A DNA stretch of 64,000 nucleotides from Gammaproteobacteria bacterium. GTDB lineage: Bacteria; Pseudomonadota; Gammaproteobacteria; Burkholderiales; Burkholderiaceae_C. Made by a program: the position numbers and the translations under genes. Of the stretch, positions 47,205 through 56,328 are shown piece by piece (positions within the stretch are counted from its first letter, which is position 1; every line of letters begins with the position of its first letter). A model generated the notes under the pieces. It did not search any database. It was not told where the DNA came from and saw nothing but the letters and a program-made list of their open reading frames with translations. The stretch lies in the NCBI GenBank assembly GCA_018828125.1, contig JAHJWB010000015.1, forward strand, positions 186,001 through 250,000. Reading direction: 5' to 3'.

Positions 47205-48751
47205 GGGCCGGCGGGGGCGACAGCCAGGGTCAGGACAAACTCGGCCCCCCGGTCGGCTGCGGTGGGGTGGGGGGTTGCGGGTGACAAGATCAGCTGCGCA
47301 CCCATGGCCTGCGCCAGGCTCTCGCACAGGGTCAGCCCCAGGCCCAGGCCCCCGGTGCGGGTGGTGAAAAAGGGCTCGAACAGGTGCTCGCGAGCCTCGG
47401 GCGCAATGCCCGGGCCGTGGTCGCGCACCGTCAAGGCCACCTGCCCCGCACTGGTGGGCGCCAGGGCAAGGTGCAACTGGCGCTCTGCGGTCGGCACTTG
47501 CTCCATTGCCTGCAGGGCGTTCATGAGCAGGTTGTGAATGATCTGTTGCAGCGCCACGGGCTCAGCCAGCACGGCGGGCAAGTCGGGAGCAATGGTGACT
47601 TGGGGTGTGATGCCGCGCTGCGCCAACTCCGGCTCCAGCAGGTGCAGCACGTCGTGCACCGCTGCAGACAGGGCCAGTGGCTGGGCCTGGCCCGCCAGGT
47701 CGGGCCGCTCTACCAGGCGGCGCAGGCGGCCCACCACGGTGGCGGCACGGCGGGCTTGCTCGACGGCGCGGGCCATGGCGGTCTGGGCGGTGTCCAGGTC
47801 GGGCGGGTCATCGGCCAGCAGGCGCTGGGCGGCCTGCGTGCTGGACAGCACGGCGGTCAGCGGCTGGTTCAGCTCGTGGGCCATGCCCGCCGCCAGCTCG
47901 CCGAGCGTGTTCAGTCGCGCCACCTGGCCCAGCCGCAACAGTTCTTCTGCCCGCTGGCGTGCGATGCGCTGGCGCTGTAGCGCACGGCCCGCCAGCCACA
48001 GCGCTGCAGTCAATGCGCACCAGCCCAGCATGCCCCACCAGGGCAGCTCGCGCAGGCCCACACTGCGCCGCGCCACCACGTCCAGCGGCTGGCTGGCGGC
48101 GGCCAGCAGTTTGTGGAACTCATAAGCGCGGCTCCATGCCGCGTTGTCTGTGCGGCCAGGCTGCACGACAAAAGTCTCGCCGCCGTGCTCCAGGGTGACA
48201 CGCACGGGGCTGGTCGCCATGTCCATGGGCCACTCGTCAGCGGGAATGGTGGTGCGCAGGTCGATGTGCAGCGAGTAGCTGGCGGGTGTGGCTGCAAGCA
48301 CCAGGTAGTAGCGGCCTGCGGGCAGGTTCAGCCCTGCCACGGCGGCATGGCCACTGCGGCGTGAGGTGGCTTCAGCGACCGACAGTTCGGCCTGTAAGGC
48401 GGGAGGCCATTCGCCTTGCGCCGAGCGCTGCAGCACCGCCAGAATCTGGGGGTACACCGAGGTGAGACGGGGCAAGGGTGATGGTGCGGTGCTGGGGTTG
48501 TGGTCACCCATTGCAGCGGCAGGCTGCAGCAGCGCCAGCGTGGCCATGATGGCATCGTGCTGCACCACGCGTTGGCTTAACAGCCGGTGCACGATGCGCG
48601 CGTCGGTTTCAAACGCTGCGTGCAGCTGTTGCAGGCGTGCCACCGCAAGCCAGCTGGCCCCTGCGCATGCGACCACGGCCCACAGCAGCAGGCTGGGGAC
48701 AAGGTGCAGGGTGCGGGTTGAAGGAAGGCGGCGATGCCATGCCGGGGTCAT
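47201..48751 (-). CDS. Membrane sensor histidine kinase
   Basis: A 516-residue kinase with two membrane helices (about 17-38 and 238-256) that enclose a periplasmic sensor of about 200 residues. The phosphoacceptor is His292 in GMAHELNQPLTAVLSS, typical of the FixL/DctB-type HisKA group. The ATPase domain has IIHNLLMNALQAM (N box), VRDHGPGIAPEA (G1) and TRTGGLGLGLTLCESL (G2). It overlaps its response regulator by four bases. The ligand is unknown; the sensor region lacks any motif I know. Confidence 0.9.
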   Translation of the reverse strand: MTPAWHRRLPSTRTLHLVPSLLLWAVVACAGASWLAVARLQQLHAAFETDARIVHRLLSQRVVQHDAIMATLALLQPAAAMGDHNPSTAPSPLPRLTSVYPQILAVLQRSAQGEWPPALQAELSVAEATSRRSGHAAVAGLNLPAGRYYLVLAATPASYSLHIDLRTTIPADEWPMDMATSPVRVTLEHGGETFVVQPGRTDNAAWSRAYEFHKLLAAASQPLDVVARRSVGLRELPWWGMLGWCALTAALWLAGRALQRQRIARQRAEELLRLGQVARLNTLGELAAGMAHELNQPLTAVLSSTQAAQRLLADDPPDLDTAQTAMARAVEQARRAATVVGRLRRLVERPDLAGQAQPLALSAAVHDVLHLLEPELAQRGITPQVTIAPDLPAVLAEPVALQQIIHNLLMNALQAMEQVPTAERQLHLALAPTSAGQVALTVRDHGPGIAPEAREHLFEPFFTTRTGGLGLGLTLCESLAQAMGAQLILSPATPHPTAADRGAEFVLTLAVAPAGP

Positions 48752-48901
48752 GCGCGGATTCTGGCATGGGGGCTTTGTGGGGCGCCTTTCAACGGTGGCG
48801 TGTTCTTGCGCCAGCGGCGCAAAGCAGGTGTTAAGGCGGCTCTTAAGCGGCTCTGGTGTAATTCCCGGCTCGGTTCATTTCTACGCTCTAATCCACCGCC
48901 C

Positions 48902-49852
48902 ATGTCCAGCCCTCCCCCAAAGCCGCACCACTGGCTCACGCCACGCAACTTGTTGTGGGCGTCCATCGCGGTGGCGGTGGTCACCATTGCACTCAAGACG
49001 CTGGCCTGGGTGGTCACGGATTCGGTGGGCTTGCTGTCGGACGCGATGGAGTCGTTTGTGAACCTGGCCAGTGCCATGTTCGCGCTGGCCATGGTGACGG
49101 TGGCGGCGCGCCCTGCAGACGATGACCACCCCTATGGGCACCACAAGGCCGAATATTTTTCATCGGGTTTCGAGGGCATTCTCATCATTGGGGTGTCGGC
49201 AGGCATTTTTTGGGCGGCCGGGCACCGGCTGCTGGACCCGCAACCCATCGAACAGATCGGCTGGGGCCTGGGCCTGTCGGTGTTCAGCTCGGCCCTCAAT
49301 GGCTTTCTGGCGTGGCTCATGTTCCGCTCCGCACGCGAGTACCGTTCCATCGCGCTGGAAGCCGACGCCCGCCACCTGGTCACCGATGTGTGGACCTCGG
49401 CGGGCGTGCTGGTGGGCATCGTGGGTGCGGTCGTCACCGGCTGGCTGTGGCTGGATGCCGTGGCCGCCATCGCGGTGGCGCTCAACATCCTCAAGGAAGG
49501 CGTCTCGCTGGTCTGGCGCTCTTCGCAGGGCCTCATGGACTCGGCTGTGGAGCCCGAAGTGCAGGCCACCATCGAGGCCACGCTGCAGCAGTTTGTCGTG
49601 GCGCAGGCACCGGCCCCCGTGCGGTTTGACCATGTGTCCACCCGCCGTGCGGGTCAGCGCCAGTTTGTCGACATGCACCTGCACATGCCCGCGCACTGGA
49701 CCCTGAGCCACGCCGCCGAGTTGCGCGGCCAGGTCGAGCGGGCGCTGATGGCGGCCGTGCCCGGCCTGCGTGCCACCATCGAGCTGTTGCCCACCGACGT
49801 GGAAGCGCATTTTGACGACCCCCGTGATGACATCAAGGATGCAGTGAAGTGA
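48902..49852 (+). CDS. Cation diffusion facilitator (FieF-like metal efflux)
   Basis: A 316-residue CDF transporter from the ATG at 48902, exporting divalent metals in exchange for protons. Membrane helix 2 contains [20 protein letters not shown] and is followed by [17 protein letters not shown]; helix 5 carries the [14 protein letters not shown] metal-site segment. The C-terminal cytoplasmic domain ends with [19 protein letters not shown]. The earlier frame start at 48734 is not supported. Metal specificity (Fe, Zn, Mn) cannot be decided. It overlaps dtd by GTGA. Confidence 0.9.
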   Translation: MSSPPPKPHHWLTPRNLLWASIAVAVVTIALKTLAWVVTDSVGLLSDAMESFVNLASAMFALAMVTVAARPADDDHPYGHHKAEYFSSGFEGILIIGVSAGIFWAAGHRLLDPQPIEQIGWGLGLSVFSSALNGFLAWLMFRSAREYRSIALEADARHLVTDVWTSAGVLVGIVGAVVTGWLWLDAVAAIAVALNILKEGVSLVWRSSQGLMDSAVEPEVQATIEATLQQFVVAQAPAPVRFDHVSTRRAGQRQFVDMHLHMPAHWTLSHAAELRGQVERALMAAVPGLRATIELLPTDVEAHFDDPRDDIKDAVK

Positions 49853-50316
49853 TCAGCGTATTGCAACGTGTGCGCGAGGCGCGTGTGGAGGTGGAAGGGC
49901 AGATAGTGGGCGCCATCGGCCCCGGCCTGCTGGTGCTGGTGTGCGCCGAACGGGGCGACACCGAGGCCGAGGCCGACAAGCTGCTGGCCAAGATCCTCAA
50001 GCTGCGGATTTTTTCGGACGCTGCTGGCAAGATGAACCAGAGCGTGCAGGACATCGACGGACGTGGAGCCTGCGGGGGCCTGCTGCTGGTGAGCCAGTTC
50101 ACCCTGGCCGCAGACACCACGGGCGGCAACCGCCCCAGCTTTACGCAGGCGGCTGCGCCTGATGAAGGGCGGCGGCTGTATGACTATGTGGTGGCTCAGG
50201 CGCGCAAGGTGCACCCCGAGGTGGCCACGGGCCAGTTTGCTGCCGACATGCAGGTGCATCTCATCAATGACGGGCCGGTGACGATTCCGCTGCGGATGCC
50301 ACCGGCGGCGGTTTGA
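49849..50316 (+). CDS. dtd: D-aminoacyl-tRNA deacylase
   Basis: Removes D-amino acids and glycine from mischarged tRNAs. A 155-residue protein with the two family signatures: [17 protein letters not shown] near residue 82 and NDGPVTIPL near the C-terminus. It starts with GTG at 49849, overlapping the stop of the CDF gene (GTGA), so translation is coupled. The start [17 protein letters not shown] is the standard Dtd N-terminus. Confidence 0.96.
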   Translation: MISVLQRVREARVEVEGQIVGAIGPGLLVLVCAERGDTEAEADKLLAKILKLRIFSDAAGKMNQSVQDIDGRGACGGLLLVSQFTLAADTTGGNRPSFTQAAAPDEGRRLYDYVVAQARKVHPEVATGQFAADMQVHLINDGPVTIPLRMPPAAV

Positions 50317-50319
50317 GAT

Positions 50320-50374
50320 TCAAAAACAATAGCTGCTAGCGCTTTAGGGATAAGCGCTGGGGCCTGTTTTGACC
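50320..50374 (-). repeat. Dispersed hairpin repeat, copy D
   Basis: On the minus strand it reads GGCCCCAGCGCTTATCCC then TAAAGCGCTAGCAGCTATTG, matching the other copies. It lies between the convergent dtd and MFS genes and fills nearly the whole gap, as expected for a bidirectional terminator. Confidence 0.8.
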
Positions 50375-50375
50375 A

Positions 50376-51647
50376 TCATTTTGGGTGCGCCACCAGTGGC
50401 GACACCGGCAACACCCGGAACGCTGCTGACGCCAGCGCCAGCCAAGCGGAGATGGCCAGCATGACGGCTGTGTGAGCATCCCACCCGTAGTGCTGCGCCC
50501 AGGTGGCGACGATGCCGGTGAACCACTGCATCAACGCGACGCCCAGGAACATGGCCATGGTGTAGGCCGACAAGGCCCGGCCCGTGAGCGCAGGCGCGTA
50601 GGAGGCGCGCACATCGGCGTATTGCAGCACGCCGTAGCCTGACAGCAGCCCCATCAGCAGAATCAGCACCACGCTGGCTGCGGGATGCACGCGCAGCACC
50701 GCGAGCACGCCGAACAGCGCGGCCATCAACAGCGACGCATTGCCGATCCAGCGCCTGCGCCGGCCAGTGCCCGGGTCCAGTCGGCCTGCCAGGCCGGGCG
50801 CAAAGAGGGCGATGAGCGACAGGCCCAGCGCCACGTTGCCGCTTTCCACCAGCGAGAGGTGGTAGCGGTCCATCAGTAGCGGCGCCAGCCACAGGCCGCG
50901 CAGCGACAAAAAGGCCGCATACCCCGACATGCCCAGCACCAGGATGCCCCAGGTGTGCGGCACCGTCAGCAGGTGGCCAAAGCCGAGCAGGGCCTGGCCC
51001 CAGGTTTCGCGCTGCGCCGGGGGCGGAACCAGGGGCGCGGGTTCATGCACCCGCAGGTAAATCATCAGCCACGACAGCGCGCTCAGCACCGCCAGCACGG
51101 CGTACCCCGTGCGCCAGCCACCGCCGTGCTGCACCAGCCACGCCAGCGGCGTGCCCGTGAACAGCAGGCCCAGCCCGCCCACGCCCATGGCCACACCCGA
51201 GAGGTAGGCAAACCGATCAGCCGCAAAGTGCCGCGCAATGAACAGGGTGCAAGCCAGGAAGGCGGGCGAGCAGCCCACGCCGATCATCAGCTGGCCCGCC
51301 ATGAGCGATGGGTAGCCCGGCGCCGCAGCAGAAAGCGCCGAACCCGCAATGGCCAGCGGAAAGGCAGTGAGAACGGTGCGGCGCAGACCCCACAGGTCCA
51401 GCCCCACGCCCATCAGCAACTGCGAGACGCCGAACGCGAGGCCGAACAGCCCCGCGAAGGCACCCAGCGATCCGGCCGAAAGCCCGAAGTCCGCCGTCAG
51501 GCCTTGCGCCACCATGGCGGTGGTGGTGCGAAAGGCTTGGCTGAGCGCGAAGCCGCTCAGAAGCGTCAGCAGCATGGCCCAGAGGGCGCGGGGCTGCGGA
51601 CGTTCATGGCCGTTCGGGGCGGATGGGGGGGATGTATGGAGGCTCAC
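50376..51647 (-). CDS. Major facilitator superfamily transporter
   Basis: A 423-residue, roughly 12-helix MFS protein. I place the start at the GTG at 51647, which overlaps the stop of the TauE/SafE gene (GTGA); the far longer open frame up to 52430 is antisense-like shadow of that gene. The sequence has the MFS motif A region LLMGVGLDLWGLRRTVL and several Gly-rich helices (LSGVAMGVGGLGLLFTG). Substrate unknown. Translation is probably coupled to the preceding gene. Confidence 0.85.
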   Translation of the reverse strand: MSLHTSPPSAPNGHERPQPRALWAMLLTLLSGFALSQAFRTTTAMVAQGLTADFGLSAGSLGAFAGLFGLAFGVSQLLMGVGLDLWGLRRTVLTAFPLAIAGSALSAAAPGYPSLMAGQLMIGVGCSPAFLACTLFIARHFAADRFAYLSGVAMGVGGLGLLFTGTPLAWLVQHGGGWRTGYAVLAVLSALSWLMIYLRVHEPAPLVPPPAQRETWGQALLGFGHLLTVPHTWGILVLGMSGYAAFLSLRGLWLAPLLMDRYHLSLVESGNVALGLSLIALFAPGLAGRLDPGTGRRRRWIGNASLLMAALFGVLAVLRVHPAASVVLILLMGLLSGYGVLQYADVRASYAPALTGRALSAYTMAMFLGVALMQWFTGIVATWAQHYGWDAHTAVMLAISAWLALASAAFRVLPVSPLVAHPK

Positions 51648-52393
51648 TGACGCCAGAAGAATACCGCGGCCATCACGAGGCCCGTCGCCACGATGCCCCA
51701 GCGCAGCACATTCGCAGGCAGCCTGCGCGCCACGCGGGCTCCGCCGTAGCCGCCTGCGGTGGCGGCCACCATCATCATCAGCGCCTGCGGCCACAGCACG
51801 ATGCCGCCCGCCGCGTAGATCGCCACGGCAATTGCGGTGAGCAGGGCGGACACCAGATTCTTCATGCCGTTCATGGCATTGAGCTGCGTCTGCCCCAAGA
51901 GGCCGAACAGTGCCAGCAGCAAGATGCCCAGGCCGCCGTTGAAGTAGCCGCCGTAGCCCGCCACGATCAACATGCCCACGGCGGCCTTCCAGGGTTTGGT
52001 GGGGCCGTGGGCCGACACGCCGGCCCATTGCCGCAGTGTGGGTCCAAAGGCGAACATGGCCGTGGCCGCCAGCAGCAGCCAGGGCACCACCTTGCGGAAC
52101 GTGGCATCGGGCGTGACGAGCAACAGTGCTGCCCCCGCCGAGCCGCCAATGAGCGCCAGCAGCACCACGGCGCGCAGGGACAGACTGGGTGGTGGCTGCA
52201 TGTCTTCCCGAAAACCCCACGCGCCGGCCATGTAGCCTGGCAGAAGTGCCACCGTGCCCGTGGCGTTGGCCACGACGGGCGGCACGCCGGTGAAGACAAG
52301 GGCAGGGAGGGTCAGAAAACTGCCGCCCCCCGCCATGGCGTTCAGGGCGCCGGCCACAAAAGCGGCGGCGAGCAGCAAGGCAATCTCGAACAT
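51644..52393 (-). CDS. TauE/SafE (TSUP) family membrane permease
   Basis: From the ATG at 52393 (MFEIALLLAAAFVAGAL) the protein has 249 residues and about seven or eight helices. The N-terminal signature AMAGGGSFLTLPALVFTGVPPVVANATGT is typical of the TSUP family, which exports sulfite, sulfoacetate or related organosulfur compounds. The second half repeats a related pattern (NAMNGMKNLVSALLTAIAVAIY). Substrate unknown. Paired with the downstream MFS gene by a four-base overlap. Confidence 0.9.
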   Translation of the reverse strand: MFEIALLLAAAFVAGALNAMAGGGSFLTLPALVFTGVPPVVANATGTVALLPGYMAGAWGFREDMQPPPSLSLRAVVLLALIGGSAGAALLLVTPDATFRKVVPWLLLAATAMFAFGPTLRQWAGVSAHGPTKPWKAAVGMLIVAGYGGYFNGGLGILLLALFGLLGQTQLNAMNGMKNLVSALLTAIAVAIYAAGGIVLWPQALMMMVAATAGGYGGARVARRLPANVLRWGIVATGLVMAAVFFWRQ

Positions 52394-52556
52394 GTCTCTT
52401 CCATCTCGTTGTTGTGCATCTGGCACGCACGCTCCTGGGTACCAGTGGGGGAGATGGTAGGCGGCGAAGCAGGGGCCGCTGGCAATTGAAGGCCCACCGT
52501 TTTGTGAAGGTGCTGTGCGCAAAAGTTGCGCAATCGTGGATGTCGCGGCCCGTGGG

Positions 52557-53093
52557 TCAGACGCGTTTTTTTTCCAGCTTGCGGCTCAGGGTGCGGCGGT
52601 GCATGCCCAGCCGGCGCGCCGCTTCGGAGATGTTGAACCCGGTTTCAGCAAGCACCTCGTGGATGCGCTCCCATTCCAGCGTCTTGATGGAGCTGGAGCG
52701 GTTGGTCAGCTCGACCTCGGCGTTACCTTCCATGAGGCCAAAGGCGGCCTCGATGTCGTCGGTATTGGAAGGCTTGGCCAGGTAGTGCACGGCGCCGAGC
52801 TTGACGGCCTCCACTGCCGTGGCAATGCTGGCAAAGCCGGTCAGCACCACGATGCGCATCTTGCTGTTGTGCGCGTGCAGATGGCGCACGCAGGTCAGGC
52901 CCGACGCCTCGCCCTTGAGCTTGAGGTCCACCACCGCATAGTCTGGGTAGTGCGTCGCCAGAAGCTCGTCCATTTGCAACTTGCTGTCCGCGTGCAGCAC
53001 CCGGTAGCCGCGCCGCTCGAACGAGCGCGCAAGGGTGCGGGCAAAGGCCTCGTCATCCTCCACGATCATCAGCAAGCGTTGTTCAGTGTCCAT
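52557..53093 (-). CDS. regA: RegA/PrrA-type response regulator
   Basis: A 178-residue regulator. The receiver has VEDDEAF at 11-17 and phosphoacceptor Asp56 in VVDLKLKGE; the C-terminus is a Fis-like HTH, NISEAARRLGMHRRTLSRKL, matching the strongly conserved DNA-binding end of RegA/PrrA/ActR proteins. Its ATG lies inside the end of regB (11-base overlap). With regB it ends the cyo operon. RegA homologues control respiration, carbon and nitrogen fixation genes according to redox state; its targets here may include cyo (inference). Confidence 0.88.
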   Translation of the reverse strand: MDTEQRLLMIVEDDEAFARTLARSFERRGYRVLHADSKLQMDELLATHYPDYAVVDLKLKGEASGLTCVRHLHAHNSKMRIVVLTGFASIATAVEAVKLGAVHYLAKPSNTDDIEAAFGLMEGNAEVELTNRSSSIKTLEWERIHEVLAETGFNISEAARRLGMHRRTLSRKLEKKRV

Positions 53094-54438
53094 GGTCGTT
53101 GGGTAGCGTGTCCGGCAATGCAATGGCGGCCAGCGGAAGCGTGATGGTGACCTCGGCGCCGCCGCCCTGCAGGTTGCGTGCCGCCACGGTGCCGCCCAGC
53201 GTGCGTGCCACGTTCATCGACAGGAACAGCCCCAAGCCACCGCCGGGGCGCCCCTTGGTCGACTGATAGGGCGTACCGATCAGCTTGAGCACCGGGGCCG
53301 AGAAGCCGGGGCCCCGGTCGCTCACCACGATGCGCAGCACCTCGGCATCACTGCTGGCCTGCAGGCCCACCCAGTGGGGCGATGCATCCCGGGCATTGTC
53401 CAGCACATTGAAAACCATTTGCTCCAGCGTGGCATCGGCCACCATGGGGCGGTCGTCGCCTACGTGGTTGTCAAACACGAACTGGTCGACCGACCGCGTG
53501 GCCCGCCAGTCCTGCACCAGGGTGTCCAGAAACCGGCACACCGTGGTCTGGCTGGAGTCCTCGCCGCGTGTCTCTCCGGCCGACAACAGGATGCCGCTCA
53601 CAATGGTCTTGCAGCGCTGCACCTGGGCTTCCATTTCGGCGATTTCCTCCTGCAGCGTGGCGTCTGCCGCCAGGGTGGGGATGCGGCGCCAATCGCCCAG
53701 GATGACGGCCATGGTGGCCAGGGGCGTGCCCAGTTCGTGCGCAGCGCCGGAGGCCAGCAATCCCATCCGCACGATGTGTTCCTCTTCGGCGGCGCGCTGG
53801 CGCACGGCAGCCAGCCGCGCATCGCGCTGGCGCAGGTTGTGGCTGATGCGCGTGATGAAGATCACCACCAGAATGGCATTCAGCACAAAACACACCAGCA
53901 GCCCCAGCACGTAGGGGCTGGCCCAGCCTTCATGCATGTTGGGTGCCATGGGCAGGGGCTTGCTGTGCTGCGCCAGAAGCACCACACAGGCCGATGTCAG
54001 AACGACGATGAACCAGATGGTGCTACCCCGCAGCAGCATCGCGCCCACTGCAATTTGCAGCACGTACAGAAAAACGAAGGGGTTGCTGATGCCGCCGCTC
54101 AGGTACAACTGCGCGGTCAGCGCCGCAACGTCGATCAGCAGGCCGATGAAGATCTCGACATCGTGCACGCTGCGCCGGGTGCGCCAGCGCACGAGGCTGA
54201 CGATGTTGAAGAGCGCCATGCAGCCCACGATGGTGAGCATCTCCCGCATCGGCAAGGGCATGCCCAGGATGTAGTGGGTGGTTTCGATGGTGAGTAGCTG
54301 GCCCACCACCGCAATCCAGCGCAGCTGGATGAGCTGGTGCAGGTTCTTGAGCCCCGCCGTCGCGTTGGCGGAGCGGGCCTTGCTCAAGGGCCGCAGGGGG
54401 CGGGAGGCTCGGCGGTGGCTGGGGCGGGTGCTGGTCAT
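53083..54438 (-). CDS. regB: RegB/PrrB-type redox sensor histidine kinase
   Basis: The ATG at 54438 overlaps the SURF1-gene stop (ATGA) and gives 451 residues; the longer frame to 54990 is a shadow of the SURF1 gene. About six membrane helices occupy residues 41-197. The quinone-binding heptapeptide GGISNPF (consensus GGxxNPF) is at 115-121, the phosphoacceptor is His234 in GAAHELGTPLATM, and a conserved redox Cys276 lies in AQVQRCKTIVSGIL. ATPase motifs VFNVLDNARDASP and GPGFSAPVL follow. It should sense ubiquinone redox state, fitting its place behind a quinol oxidase operon. Confidence 0.92.
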   Translation of the reverse strand: MTSTRPSHRRASRPLRPLSKARSANATAGLKNLHQLIQLRWIAVVGQLLTIETTHYILGMPLPMREMLTIVGCMALFNIVSLVRWRTRRSVHDVEIFIGLLIDVAALTAQLYLSGGISNPFVFLYVLQIAVGAMLLRGSTIWFIVVLTSACVVLLAQHSKPLPMAPNMHEGWASPYVLGLLVCFVLNAILVVIFITRISHNLRQRDARLAAVRQRAAEEEHIVRMGLLASGAAHELGTPLATMAVILGDWRRIPTLAADATLQEEIAEMEAQVQRCKTIVSGILLSAGETRGEDSSQTTVCRFLDTLVQDWRATRSVDQFVFDNHVGDDRPMVADATLEQMVFNVLDNARDASPHWVGLQASSDAEVLRIVVSDRGPGFSAPVLKLIGTPYQSTKGRPGGGLGLFLSMNVARTLGGTVAARNLQGGGAEVTITLPLAAIALPDTLPNDHGH

Positions 54439-55250
54439 GGTGGAGGGGCGGTGCGGCCAAGGGCGCGCAGTCGCACCTCGTAGCGTGCCACAAGCACGGC
54501 GGCCCCTATCACCATCAGTGCCAATCCAAACCAGGTTACCGCATAGACAAGGTGGCTGTTGGCAAAGCGCACCACCGTCAGGCCTGTGCGAGGCCAGGGG
54601 CCTTGGGATGCTGGGCGCTGTTCGGTGTTGGTGGCGCCTTGCCGGGCTGGTAAGCCTGCATCGACAAAATACGGCGCGGCGTTGGGCAGCTGCTGGGCCT
54701 TCGCCATGGCGCCCACGTCGCGGGAATGCCAGCGTTGCTCGTCCGGGGCGTTGCGCCGCAGGAACCCACCGCCGGTTTCGCTGATGCGCAGCAGGCCTTC
54801 GACGGTCACCGGTCCGCTTGGCGTGGTGTCGTTGTCTCGGGTTTGCCAACGCACACGCTGGTCGGCGGGCACAAACCCTCTGTTGACCAGAACCTGCGTG
54901 TTGTCCGCCTGCTGCAAAGGCGTCATCACCCAGAACCCTGCACCCAGCTCGGTGGTGGCCTGGCTCAGCAGGGTTTTTTCTGCGATCCACTCACCCTGCA
55001 GCCGCACAGCCAGGTACTCGTGCGTGGGCCCGCTGACCTCGGGCCACTGGGCCATGGGCGGTGGTGTGCCGGGGGGCGCATGGATGCGCTCTGCGGTGCG
55101 TTCGATCAGGTCAAGCTTCCAGGCGCGGCGTTGCACCTGCCACATGCCGAGTGCGACGAACGCTGCAAACAGGGCCGCACCCACCACCGCCAGGACGGCC
55201 AGAGTCCAGGGGGAATGGGGTCGGCGGCCCGTGTGCCCAGCAGCGTCCAC
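54435..55250 (-). CDS. SURF1-family oxidase assembly protein
   Basis: A 271-residue protein with two membrane helices, near 16-36 (LAVLAVVGAALFAAFVALGMWQ) and at 238-258, flanking an extracytoplasmic domain. The family marks GMWQVQRRAWKLDLI and VLVNRGFVP are present, with HLVYAVTWFGLALMVIG at the end. SURF1 helps insert heme into terminal oxidases. It lies 10 bases after cyoD, so it most likely serves this oxidase. Confidence 0.92.
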   Translation of the reverse strand: MDAAGHTGRRPHSPWTLAVLAVVGAALFAAFVALGMWQVQRRAWKLDLIERTAERIHAPPGTPPPMAQWPEVSGPTHEYLAVRLQGEWIAEKTLLSQATTELGAGFWVMTPLQQADNTQVLVNRGFVPADQRVRWQTRDNDTTPSGPVTVEGLLRISETGGGFLRRNAPDEQRWHSRDVGAMAKAQQLPNAAPYFVDAGLPARQGATNTEQRPASQGPWPRTGLTVVRFANSHLVYAVTWFGLALMVIGAAVLVARYEVRLRALGRTAPPP

Positions 55251-55260
55251 GGCCGCAGGC

Positions 55261-55695
55261 CTAAGGGGGGTTGCGCACGTCGGCGCCGGCCGGGGCCATG
55301 CCCGGCATGGGCGGGTGCTCGGGCATCATGTTGGCGTTCATGTGGAACATCACCCACAGCGTGCCCGCAATGGTGATCGCCACGAACACCACGGTGAAGA
55401 TGGTGGCCAGCAGCGTCCAGCCGCCCTCGATCTTGCCGTTCATGTGCAGGAAATAAACCATGTGCACGAGGATCTGGATCACCGCAAAGCCGCCCAGTAC
55501 CAGCACCGCGGTGTTGCGGTCGGCAATGACCTTGGCCATCACCAGCCAGAACGGAATGGCCGTGAGGATGATGGACAGCACAAACCCGGTCATGTAACCC
55601 GAGAACGTGCTGTGCGGCTCATTGGCGTCGTGGTGAGGGGTGTCACCGTCGCGGTGGCCGCCATGGTGTTCGTGTGTTGTGTGTTGCGCGCTCAT
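55261..55695 (-). CDS. cyoD: Cytochrome o ubiquinol oxidase subunit IV
   Basis: A 144-residue membrane subunit with three helices (about 36-55, 66-86, 99-120) after a His-rich N-terminus (HTTHEHHGGHRDGDTPHHD). The segment LVHMVYFLHMNGKIEGGW is typical of CyoD. It directly follows cyoC. Subunit IV is needed for stable assembly of subunits I and III. Confidence 0.94.
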   Translation of the reverse strand: MSAQHTTHEHHGGHRDGDTPHHDANEPHSTFSGYMTGFVLSIILTAIPFWLVMAKVIADRNTAVLVLGGFAVIQILVHMVYFLHMNGKIEGGWTLLATIFTVVFVAITIAGTLWVMFHMNANMMPEHPPMPGMAPAGADVRNPP

Positions 55696-56328
55696 TTACA
55701 GCACTCCCATCAGGTACACAAAGGTAAAGACGCCGATCCAGACCACATCCAGAAAGTGCCAGAACATGGACAGGCACATCAGGCGGCGGGTGTTCTCGGG
55801 GATCAGGCCGTGCTTTTTGATCTGCAGCATCAGCACCACCAGCCAGATGAGGCCAAACGTGACGTGCAGCCCGTGTGTGCCCACCAGCGTAAAGAAGGCC
55901 GACAGGAAGGCACTGCGCTGGGGCGTGGCGCCCTGGTGGATCAGGTGATAGAACTCGTACAGTTCGAGCGCCAGGAAGCACAGACCGAAGAGGCCGGTCA
56001 CGGCCAGCCACAGCAGCGTGCCGTTCACGTCCTTTTGCTGCTTGCGCAGCATGGCAAACCCGAAGGTGATGGAGGAGAGCAGCAGGAACGCCGTGTTGAT
56101 GGCCACCAGCGTCAGGTCGAACAGTTGTGCGCCGGTGGGGCCGGCCGCATAGCTGCGACCCAGCACACCGTAGGTGGCGAACAAGGCGGCAAAGATGAGG
56201 CAGTCGCTCATCAGGTACAGCCAGAACCCCAGGGCCGTGCCGTTCTCGGGGTGGGGGTCGTGCGCAAGGTGGTATGCGCGCGGAGCCAGTGCGCCAGCGG
56301 CGCCGGCTTGGATGCGAAGTTCAGACAT
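55696..56328 (-). CDS. cyoC: Cytochrome o ubiquinol oxidase subunit III
   Basis: A 210-residue, five-helix subunit of the heme-copper oxidase family. It contains [20 protein letters not shown] near the start and [24 protein letters not shown] [20 protein letters not shown], then [19 protein letters not shown] at the C-terminus. It overlaps cyoB by eight bases and abuts cyoD. Confidence 0.95.
   Translation of the reverse strand: MSELRIQAGAAGALAPRAYHLAHDPHPENGTALGFWLYLMSDCLIFAALFATYGVLGRSYAAGPTGAQLFDLTLVAINTAFLLLSSITFGFAMLRKQQKDVNGTLLWLAVTGLFGLCFLALELYEFYHLIHQGATPQRSAFLSAFFTLVGTHGLHVTFGLIWLVVLMLQIKKHGLIPENTRRLMCLSMFWHFLDVVWIGVFTFVYLMGVL

Noticed and set aside
50376..52430. One 684-residue minus-strand protein covering the MFS gene and more
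   Set aside because: Only the part after 51647 is MFS-like; the rest is an out-of-frame reading of the TauE/SafE gene. The GTGA overlap gives a better start.
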